Shown here piece by piece: positions 36,341 to 44,648 of a stretch of DNA of 64,000 nucleotides. The stretch spans positions 17,456,596 to 17,520,595 of the forward strand of contig OY754330.1 of assembly GCA_963573305.1 (NCBI GenBank), given 5' to 3'. The position numbers and the translations under genes were made by a program. Below the pieces are notes generated by a model. It saw nothing but the letters and a program-made list of their open reading frames with translations, was not told the origin of the DNA and did no database searches. Every line of letters starts with the position of its first letter. The stretch's first letter is position 1. The DNA comes from Pyrrhosoma nymphula (taxonomy: Eukaryota > Arthropoda > Insecta > Odonata > Coenagrionidae).

Positions 36341-36412
36341 CTACTTTTGGAACGGAAACGTAATCGCCCGTTAATTTACGAAAGAGGGACGAAGGGCTAA
36401 CGTTTTGTTTAA

Positions 36413-37004
36413 CCCTCCGGTGGGCGCGCTGAATTCACTCCCACGAGTGGGCGCGGCGCGGCAATTTTACCGCAAAAATAAATTGCATTCCTATATTTAA
36501 GGGCAAGATAATTTATTAATAAAAAAGGCTGATTAAGTTGTTACAATTACATCTTTTATTATTTGACACTGAATGTACTATGTTAATCATCTTAGTTCAT
36601 ATCTCGGTCCTGTTCATCTTCCCATCTCATACATGTTGTCTCTTGACGACAATGCATCCTATATACATTATTTTTACATCACTGGCACGCAATTTTTTAC
36701 CTGAAATTTTTATTCCACCTGCAAACATGGCATATTACTGGTTTAGGTGCTTCAGGAACCGGTTCCTTGTTCTTATATTTTCCTAAAATTTCTTTTATAT
36801 CTTTAGTCAAGCGTCAAACTCTCTTATATGACACACAGCTACTGAAGCGCCCAATGGATAATTGATCCGGATATCGAAAACACACCCTCATATCATGAAA
36901 AATGAATACCTGGAGACACAGGCATTAAATACAAACGGTACCCAATGGAGAGCTCAGAAACTAAAATATGCGGCAATTTGCCGCGGGCGCGCCCACCGCG
37001 CGGG
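36413..37004 (-). mobile_element. Non-autonomous piggyBac element, copy 2 (592 bp)
   Basis: TTAA is present on both sides (36409-36412 and 37005-37008). The ends are CCCTCCGGTGGGCGCGC and its partial complement. The sequence is the reverse complement of copy 1 over its length, including the inner CACTCCCACGAGTG palindrome. The minus strand carries the same cysteine-rich remnant (GTTCCTGAAGCACCTAAACC, TGCCATGTTTGCAGGTGG) and the same in-frame TGA. Confidence 0.9.
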
Positions 37005-37008
37005 TTAA

Positions 37009-37975
37009 GTAACTCGGCATTAAAATCACAAAAAAAAGACGCTCAATAAATTTGAGGGATGGAAAACTTTGATGTCGTCTGCTTCACTGATGATGGGGTC
37101 AAGTCTCGCCAGGATGGATTTTTCAACTTCCAAAACATGGTTATTTGTGAATACCTAATTTTGTTTGTTATAAACGTCTGATTATAAGTCCAAGAAGTTG
37201 TCTTCGGGATAATGTTGCATTATAAAAAAATAAAACTATTACATATTTGCCATAGTTGTCCTGATAGGTAGGTATTTAGACGGGGGTACCGGGAGTTAGT
37301 GACATATTAGGTCTTTTTTTACTTATAAGGATAGAAGAAACTGTTTGAAAAGAGTTATTTTATTAGCAGGTCCACACATGAAACTAATGAGTAAATATTT
37401 GAAGAAAAAGCGGTCCATTTTCCATAAACTGAACCGTATAACAAATAACTTTTTATCCATAAGTAACGGTTGGAACTCATGAGTCTAGGGCACGACATTG
37501 ACTATGGAAGCAGTACGTTTTCTTTCCTAAAGGGCGAGCGCTTTTCAACTTCCGTACCCCGGGAGATCTAAGGAAAATGTATGCGCTATATTTCTCGTTC
37601 GGGCCATAAGTCAATCCCTCACGAGGACTGTTTCTGAATAAGTCCGTGGTCTGGGGTCCGTGCAAGAAAAAAAGAACATAGTAGGGTGATAGGTCAAAGG
37701 TCCTTTCTCAGGAATGGACAGGGGTGTAAAAGGCTCGGAAAATCTAAGATCTCTGGGTCCTATTCAACAAGTTAGTCCATTTCGTGGGTGAACGGTCCAT
37801 GACACATTGCGCTGTATCATTGTAGAATTTCTATTGGTTTATAAAATACTGAAAAAATAGAATAATGCATCAAATTGAAAAAATGGCTACGTCAGTGACC
37901 ACTTCGTAATTACTATTGTGCTGGCAGTACTAATGTGACTGCTTAGCTCTGGATTTGCCTCTTATAACAATACGA
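37009..37975. other. Unannotated stretch
   Basis: No frame above 62 codons; nothing recognised. Confidence 0.5.
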
Positions 37976-37983
37976 AATCAGCC

Positions 37984-38157
37984 TAGGGATTGGTAATTTT
38001 AATCCAGAATCGATTTTCGATTTTGGATTTAAAAATCGATTGGCTAGAATCGATTTTGATCGATTTTTCCAAACAAAAAGTCGACTTCGATTAAATCGAA
38101 AATCGGAGTGTGATAATCGATTTTCGATTAAAATCGAAATCGATTTTCCAATCCATA
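37984..38157. mobile_element. hAT-type MITE (174 bp) with 8-bp TSD
   Basis: AATCAGCC flanks both sides (37976-37983 and 38158-38165). The ends are TAGGGATTGGTAA and the complement of TATGGATTGGAAA. The interior is built almost entirely of ATCGATTTT-like words in both orientations. It is a different family from the 881-bp hAT, and has no coding capacity beyond a chance 75-codon frame. Confidence 0.85.
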
Positions 38158-38165
38158 AATCAGCC

Positions 38166-40584
38166 GCCACTTACAGAATGTTGGATATTTAAATATATAA
38201 AAATATAACATCACAAGTAATATCCGTCAATACTACAATAAAAGTTATCTAAGAAGGAAAACTTCGTAAAACTAAGCTACAATCATTAAAAATATCACTC
38301 TAAGTTTTCTTTCCCAATCAATAACATCTTGACAACATGGCGTTTGAAAGATTGAGAATAAAGATCCTCTTAAGATCATGCACCTTTTAAGTCCCAAAAA
38401 GTTTTCATTTTATCCTCCAACCGTCACTGCATTTGACTATCAGAAGAAAACAATGCTGGGAAAAAAATTCAGAAAGTACCTCAGGATAAATATTCACGAT
38501 CATGAATCGATCGAACAGTTAGTTCGAAAAGAAAGAATAGACCTTACGTTGGACGATTCCCTATGGCATAAGAAGTACACGCACTCTCGTTTTCTGAGCA
38601 AAATGAAATTTCTAAGATGTTGGAAGTAAGAACATTTCACGGTAGATTAATATACAAGTGTACACTTTCGCAATGCGAATGCCAATGCATGTTAACGTTT
38701 ATTTGAAGACATAAACCAATCACTGAATGGACGATTTATTAATCTAAGAGGTCCAGCTGCTACTAGTCTTTTATTCCCGGAATTGAAGGAAAACTCTCCA
38801 CGCGATTCCTCAGTCACGAGCAGAGACTTTCTCGATGATTAAAAAATGCTTCTGACAGATCAGCACTCAGCATTGGGGCAATAAAAGCCACTTCGTGAAA
38901 GGTTGGGCTTCTTTTTCCTTTCCCAGTCACTCACGTCAAGTTATAGTATTCGCCCTCCGTCTAATTCAACTGGGGTGTTTATCCAGCTGTCCCGTGTCCG
39001 CTTCCATCGCCATCTTGACCGCAGCCGAATAATCCTCCACGCCAATTCACCAAAAACATCGGCCACAATTCACACATATCGCGGACATGACGGACTGGAC
39101 GATACAAATATTTAAGAATCGAATGTCGGCAAAAATGTGGCGAAGCAAATAAGTGATACTTTATGTACTGCTATGCATATCAAGATGAATTTAAACGCAT
39201 AAGTTCCACCATAAGTGTGTCCACAGTGAGCAACAAAACTGAAAGTAAGAAAGAACTTTGTGGAAACAAATCAAGAAAGCCAGCTAGCTATTGCATTATG
39301 AAGGAGCTTAAACAATGACAGCAGTAGAACATGAAGACGATTGAAAGGAATCGCCTTCATATATACATAAGAACATGACATAAACCGAGTGCTTGAGAGA
39401 ATATGCTTAGTGAAAACTGAGAAGCAGATCAATCGAACAAAAAAGACAATCTGAGACACTAAAGTCCCCTGAGAAGAATAATAAAAAAACAATTTATTTG
39501 AAAAATTCCCAAGTAAGGCCTAGAATGTAATGGACGAAAGAAACTATGAAAAATATAAACATGTGTCGTAATGCAGGAATAAAGTGATTAGATAAAAAGA
39601 GAATAGAGCGGAGAGTTGCAAGTAAACCACTCTTCGGATTAATGGCAGCTGATAACGATGCTTCCCACATATTTAAAATAATTATTTTTTTTCATCCAGG
39701 AGACATAAATCCATTAATTTTTAAATTATTTTATTTCTCTTTACCGATGTTTCGCATTTTTATTCATGCATCTTTTGGGCTACAATGAAAATGCATTGTG
39801 CGTATTGTACATCAATACAATAAGGTTTACAATTTAGATAAGTTCTAATTATGCTAAAAAGTACAAATATATGCACATTTCCCCAGAGAGAGTTCTTTCT
39901 GAATTTATTATTTATGGTTCCTTCTTTGCTATTTATTGTTTGTTTATTAATTGTTGTAAAAAAAAGCTGCTTTAAAAAATTAAAATAAAATTAAGTGTTG
40001 CATTTACATATCAAATAATAATAAATTTTTCTCAATATGGCGACGTGTGTTTTTTAATTGCACGATGTTTTGTTTTTGTGATGTTCACCATTTCGTTAAA
40101 TAATCTTTTTGATAGATTAGGTTCTGAATCTATTATATTTGTGTGTTGTAAAATAAACGTTTGGTCATTTTTCATTGCATGATCTGACAGTGTACATAAT
40201 TGAATTTTTGTCTTTATTGAAATTAAAAAAATATTAATTACATAACAAGAGGTCATGAAGAGAAATTATCTAGATATTAACAAATGCATAAATTACATTG
40301 CACATCGCCGCATCAGAACACAATTCACTACGTTGCTCACCCCTAAGGATCAAAATCGTATCTTACTCGGCAACATCGCACATTCCTGCGTCCGGTCTCG
40401 CCACCTTCCAACAGCGCATGTGAAATCGGATTCGCCACCGTCGTTTTGGACCAATTTGGATGGCCTTTCACTTGCTCCATTCCCCGCTTACCCAGTTCCT
40501 CAAGCCCTCGCCTCAAATCTAGTCTCTTCTGCCTCGGTCCCCCTCAACACTCCCCACACAAACACGCCTCTCCCTTCCGCTTCT
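38166..40584. other. Unannotated 2.4-kb stretch
   Basis: Frames of 60-83 codons without recognisable domains. The region 39660-40060 is very AT-rich. Confidence 0.5.
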
Positions 40585-40660
40585 CCCTACATTTACATAC
40601 TGCCCCGAGAGGAGCCGCCAGGGCGTATGGCAGTGGTTGTTAGGACAATATCCCTGAGAA
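40585..40660 (-). mobile_element. LINE 3' terminus (minus)
   Basis: The reverse complement reads ATTGTCCTAACAACCACTGC, then CATACGCCCTGGCGGCTCCT and CAGTATGTAAATGTAGGG. This is the same terminal structure as at 7.8 and 51.75 kb. The 204-codon frame at 40255-40869 runs through this tail and the next SINE in antisense and is not a gene. Confidence 0.65.
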
Positions 40661-40794
40661 GGGATAGGGTAAAGAATTGGAGGGAGAGAGAACGAATGAA
40701 AGCGTATTGCATTATAACGAAGTGCGTTACAATAGGAAATGTTGCACCAATTAGTCCAGCACACATATTTTTAGAATGTTGGGACTTGCCACGG

Positions 40795-40945
40795 TATAAC
40801 CTTTTACGGAGTCACCCGCAAAGGCACATTAGTGCGATATTCCACAGAGGAAAAATCATTTTCCATTAATCGGGATTCGAACCCTGATCCCTCGATTTCG
40901 CGCCGAGTGCTTTTGCCAGTCAAGCTACCGAGGCATCCTCCTCCC
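40795..40945 (-). mobile_element. tRNA-derived SINE (minus), best-preserved head
   Basis: On the minus strand, TGCCTCGGTAGCTTGACTGG contains a good A-box (TAGCTTGACTGG). It is followed by CACTCGGCGCGAAATCGAGG and a perfect B-box, GGTTCGAATCC. The body continues through TGATTTTTCCTCTGTGG to TTTGCGGGTGACTCCGTAAA. Confidence 0.8.
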
Positions 40946-41029
40946 CTGTGGACTTTTAGGTATTTATAAGAACAAGTTGTACTTTTCAGATGAATGGTTC
41001 GCGAGTTCACTTCGTGGAATGAAGAAATG

Positions 41030-41211
41030 ATAGTTTCTAAAATAAACTCTGTTATATTCCATACCGCATTTATTAAAACTTAACTGGTTTCGACCTTTTC
41101 AGGTCGACCTTTCCAGGTCAGGAACTCTTGAGAATAACCTGAAAAGGTCGAAACCGGTTGAGTTTTGATAAATACGGTTTGGAATATAACAAAGTTTATT
41201 TTTGAAACTAT
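41030..41211. mobile_element. Foldback element FB4 (182 bp palindrome, hammerhead-like arms)
   Basis: The left arm (41030-41103) and right arm (41137-41211) are close complements, with outer ends ATAGTTTCTAAAATAAACTC and its near-complement. Reading outward, both arms contain ACCTGAAAAGGTCGAAACC, followed by GGTTG (right) or AGTTAAG (left). This is CUGA...GAAAC plus a self-complementary ACCGGU. The stem between CUGA and GAAAC is very short, so ribozyme activity is doubtful. It lies 52 bp before the (TA)n tract that precedes the first PLE. Confidence 0.7.
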
Positions 41212-41260
41212 AAAGTTGTTATTTTGTTGAACAAGTTGCGGAAAGTAAATAAATACAAAT

Positions 41261-41262
<2 letters not shown>

Positions 41263-41291
<29 letters not shown>
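41263..41291. repeat. (TA)n microsatellite at the 5' edge of PLE-1
   Basis: 29 nt of alternating A and T; PLE-derived sequence begins immediately after it. Confidence 0.9.
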
Positions 41292-41293
<2 letters not shown>

Positions 41294-41294
<1 letters not shown>

Positions 41295-41962
41295 TACTGC
41301 CTCCTACTAATAGCATTTCCCAACACAATATCTCCCTCTGTACCACCTACTTCCCAGGTGTGGACTCTATTAGGCGTATTATTAAAAACCTCTACCCTAT
41401 CCTGTCTGACAACCTAACCACTTCTAAAATATTCCCCCAATGTCCCTCTCTCAGCTTCAGACGCCCCCCCAATCTATCCGCCATTTTCAATATTACCAAA
41501 CCCCTGTCCAAATCACTCAAACCCACCAAATCCCTTCCCACCCCTTGCAACCGCCCGCGATGTAAAACTTGCCCCATCCTCATCACCCAGCCCTTGCCGG
41601 ACAAGTTCCTCGCTTTTCCCCTCCCTTCTGTCCTCTCACCCTCCTGCACCACGCCTAACATTGTCTACATCCTCCTCTGCCAATACTGCCCTTCTTTCTA
41701 TATTGGCTTATCCACCACTCCTCTCAATATTAGAATGAATGGGCACCGCTCGTCTTGTAACGATTGCCCCTCCCTCTCTGTTTCTCTCCCTGTCGCCATT
41801 CACGTCTCCTCCCACAACTCCACTTTCAATAACACTTTTAAAGTCGGTCTACTTGCTTCCCTTCCCCCTTCTTCCTCTCCCCTTCAGCTCAAAGATCTTG
41901 AATCTTCTTGTATTTTAATCCACCAGGCTTTCTCGCCCCCCGGACTCAATAAATCACACTAG
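41294..41962 (+). pseudogene. PLE-1 polyprotein C-terminus (GIY-YIG endonuclease)
   Basis: The frame is open from the truncation point. LPPTNSI and TTYFPGVDSIRRIIKNLYPI align with ILPPSANY and TTFFPGSHKIRNILRDLYPI of PLE-2. Then come the cysteine cluster CNRPRCKTC and the GIY-YIG nuclease core NIVYILLCQYCPSFYIG with STTPLNIRMNGHR, ending GLNKSH*. In PLEs this nuclease nicks the target during insertion. The RT domain is entirely missing, so the copy cannot move by itself. The frame itself has no stop or shift. Confidence 0.9.
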
Positions 41963-42151
41963 TTTCTCCCTCCCCCTCATCTCATCTCTCCCTGCTTCCT
42001 CCACGCCCTCTCCCCGCTCTTCGTCTTTCCCCTCCTTCCCCTCTCACACCTTCCTCTCTCACTCTTTCCCCTCCTTCCCCTCTTACACCTTCGTCTCCCC
42101 CTCTTTCCCCTCCCATACCTCAATCTCTCTCCTTTTCTTCATTCCTACTTT

Positions 42152-42199
42152 AAACCTTGAGAAAGGTGGAGCTAGTCTTCACCGAAATATCGGAAGTTT
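42152..42199 (+). ncRNA. Hammerhead-like motif in the PLE-1 3' end
   Basis: TTGAGAAA, stem GGTGGA...TTCACC, then GAAATATC. The ATAT is self-complementary and followed by C (position 17). Flanking AAACC and GGAAGTTT can pair as a bulged stem I. Compared with the hammerhead consensus CUGANGA...GAAA, C3 is U and G8 is A, so it is probably inactive or a structural relic. PLEs are known to encode hammerheads at this place. Confidence 0.5.
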
Positions 42200-42293
42200 T
42201 TATGTGTAAGTGTTCTTTTTTTCGTGTGTATATTTTTTATCGGCCACCCTCTTGGCATACTGTATATTTATCACCCGAGTGATTTTCCTGGAA

Positions 42294-42298
<5 letters not shown>

Positions 42299-42324
<26 letters not shown>
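42299..42324. repeat. (TA)n microsatellite between PLE-1 and PLE-2
   Basis: 26 nt of alternating T and A, separating the 3' end of PLE-1 from the inverted 3' end of PLE-2. Confidence 0.9.
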
Positions 42325-42325
<1 letters not shown>

Positions 42326-42940
42326 ATCACAAATATAAATATACTTTTAAAACACAGGCACACGAAAATTAGAAGGACACTCACAGAATAATTTGCGGAC
42401 GTTTCGACGGTCAAGCCGCCATCGTCAACGACAAGAGACTAACTAGTGGTCTGTTACCTCGGGTGGGGGGGGGAAGCGGAACAGGAGAAGGGAAGGGGAC
42501 TGGTGGGGAGCGGGAGCAAGGGGTTGCTATTGGTCAGTGGGCCAAGTTAAGCCCGGGCGATTCAAATGCTCTTAAGCACCAGATGAAAGCCATCTCGCGA
42601 GTCCTCAGTTCAATATTAGTTGCTGATTCGGGGAGGGCTTCTAATATAGAGAGAGAGAAACATTTATTGAAGGTCTTACGATGGGAAGCGGTATGTTTAG
42701 GAATGGGATCAATGAAGGGAGGACATGTGGTGGAGTGGCGGTGCCCATTCATTCGTATTGAAAGCGGGGTAGTACATTCGCCAACATAAAATGCCGGGCA
42801 GAAATTGCACGAGAGACGGTAAACGATATTTGTGGAAGTACAGTTGGCTGCTAAGGAAGATTTATTGGAAGAGGGCGTAGCAGAAGAGCGTAGGAGGGAG
42901 CAACATTTGCACCGAGGACGGTTGCAAGTTGTGGAGAGTG
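42325..42940 (-). mobile_element. PLE-2 segment A: inverted 3' end (616 bp)
   Basis: It is the reverse complement of 47101-47716 without length difference. It holds the last part of the GIY-YIG frame, the 3' UTR and the hammerhead-like motif. It stops 37 nt short of the full 3' end. At 42939-42940 it joins segment B head-to-head, with a 2-nt overlap (TG) at the junction. The 108-codon frame on its + strand is the antisense of the nuclease region. Confidence 0.95.
42393..42434 (-). ncRNA. Hammerhead-like motif, PLE-2 inverted copy
   Basis: Inverted copy of the motif described at 44420-44461. Confidence 0.5.
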
Positions 42941-44320
42941 CACGTCATCCCTATCCCTACTAACACTGACCTTCTTATGGCCACAATAGATGTCACTTCC
43001 CTCTATACGAGTATACCCCATCATGAAGGAATTGAAGCTCTCCGTTTTTATCTCTCCCAACGCCCTAAACCACATCTTCCCTCCACCAACTTTATTGTTA
43101 AATTAACAGAATTAGTATTAACTAAAAACGCCTTTTCCTTCAACAATCAAGTTTTCCTTCAGATCAAAGGGACCGCCATGGGTACTCGCATGGCACCTTC
43201 TTATGCAAATCTATTCATGGGCCATCTTGAAAGCACTTTCCTCAAAAACCAACCCCTCAAACCTCTCTTCTGGGCCCGCTATATTGATGATATCTTTGTT
43301 CTTTGGCCTCATGGTCGTGAATCTCTATCTTCCTTCATTTCTGTGCTAAACTCTTCCTTTTCGGTTTCTTTCACCTCTTCCGTCTCTGACTCTTCCATCA
43401 CATTTCTGGATGTTAATATCCTACTAAAAAACAACAAATTCATCACCTCCGTCCATAAAAAACCCACTAACCATAACCTTTACCTTCATTTTAATAGCTG
43501 CCATCCACCACATACCAAACGCTCCATTCCATATTCCCTCTCTGTCCGCGGCCACAGAATTTGTAACGACGCCCACTCCCTTCAACAATACACCGATAAC
43601 CTATATCACTCCCTCAGAGAACGCGAGTACCCCAAAAAGCTTCTTACCAATCAAATCCTGCCCCCCTCTGCCAATTACACCCCTCGGGCCAAAACCCACC
43701 ATCCTGACAGACTCAGCCTCATCACCACATTCTTCCCTGGCTCCCATAAAATCAGAAACATCCTCCGCGATCTATACCCAATTTTAAAGAATAATAATTC
43801 CACTGCCCTCCTATTACCTTCATGTCCCACAGTATTTTTTAAGCGTCCCGCAAACCTGCGAGATATCTTAAAATCTACTAAACCCTCCCTTCAACCGACC
43901 GCCCCCTCTCCACCACTCTCCACAACTTGCAACCGTCCTCGGTGCAAATGTTGCTCCCTCCTACGCTCTTCTGCTACGCCCTCTTCCAATAAATCTTCCT
44001 TAGCAGCCAACTGTACTTCCACAAATATCGTTTACCGTCTCTCGTGCAATTTCTGCCCGGCATTTTATGTTGGCGAATGTACTACCCCGCTTTCAATACG
44101 AATGAATGGGCACCGCCACTCCACCACATGTCCTCCCTTCATTGATCCCATTCCTAAACATACCGCTTCCCATCGTAAGACCTTCAATAAATGTTTCTCT
44201 CTCTCTATATTAGAAGCCCTCCCCGAATCAGCAACTAATATTGAACTGAGGACTCGCGAGATGGCTTTCATCTGGTGCTTAAGAGCATTTGAATCGCCCG
44301 GGCTTAACTTGGCCCACTGA
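42929..44320 (+). pseudogene. PLE-2 partial polyprotein (RT palm plus GIY-YIG)
   Basis: 463 codons. The first four come from segment A; from codon 5 (HVIPIPTNTD) the sequence equals residues 494-952 of the full protein. It keeps the RT aspartate in ATIDVTSLYTSIP, GTAMGTRMAPSY, YIDD and the complete nuclease. It lacks the first half, including the KADKGSTVVVLDK and PKIHK motifs. The ATG is fortuitous, contributed by the inverted segment. Confidence 0.9.
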
Positions 44321-44566
44321 CCAATAGCAACCCCTTGCTCCCGCTCCCCACCAGTCCCCTTCCCTTCTCCTGTTCCGCTTCCCCCCCCCACCCGAGGTAA
44401 CAGACCACTAGTTAGTCTCTTGTCGTTGACGATGGCGGCTTGACCGTCGAAACGTCCGCAAATTATTCTGTGAGTGTCCTTCTAATTTTCGTGTGCCTGT
44501 GTTTTAAAAGTATATTTATATTTGTGATTTTATTCGCCGAGTGCGGTTTCTCAGAAGATATTATAT
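42939..44566 (+). mobile_element. PLE-2 segment B: 5'-truncated direct copy
   Basis: It corresponds to 46126-47753 of the full copy at a constant offset of 3187 with no length change. Its 3' end (GAAGATATTATAT) runs directly into the 5' end of the full copy, so B and the full copy form a tandem. This is the pseudo-LTR arrangement known for Penelope-like elements, where a partial upstream copy may supply 5' sequence or a promoter. Confidence 0.95.
44420..44461 (+). ncRNA. Hammerhead-like motif, PLE-2 segment B
   Basis: Order: stem I strand TTGTCG (44420-44425); core TTGACGA; one extra T; stem II GGCGG-CTTGA-CCGTC; GAA; stem III ACGT (self-complementary); C17 at 44456; then CGCAA, which pairs with TTG(T)CG to close stem I. 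Everything fits a minimal type I hammerhead except C3, which is U, and the extra base before stem II. It may work only weakly, or as a dimer. Confidence 0.55.
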
Positions 44567-44648
44567 TGGCTGAATAGCCCACTTTCTTCATCTTTCTTCG
44601 TCGTCGTTGTCTCATCAGTTCCGGTTCTGCCGTGGTGACACAAGCTAA

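Larger units (their letters stand above)
41292..42298 (+). mobile_element. PLE-1: 5'-truncated Penelope-like element
   Basis: It contains the linker and GIY-YIG part of a PLE polyprotein, then a pyrimidine-rich 3' UTR with about three roughly 40-bp repeats (CTTTCCCCTCCTTCCCCTCT, 42023-42135). A hammerhead-like core follows, and the end reads CACCCGAGTGATTTTCCTGG AAG before (TA)n. It is a different family from PLE-2, as protein and UTR are clearly diverged. (TA)n tracts flank it on both sides. Confidence 0.85.

Noticed and set aside
40255..40869. 204-codon frame
   Set aside because: It runs across unrelated DNA, an antisense LINE tail and an antisense SINE, so it is a chance fusion.
41263..42324. 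(TA)n tracts as a CRISPR-like or satellite array
   Set aside because: They are simple dinucleotide runs at PLE edges. No spaced repeats of CRISPR type exist anywhere in the window.
44065..44391. 108-codon antisense frame repeated identically at 42463-42789 and 47252-47578
   Set aside because: It is the antisense shadow of the PLE-2 nuclease region and 3' UTR. Its identity only reflects the duplicated element.
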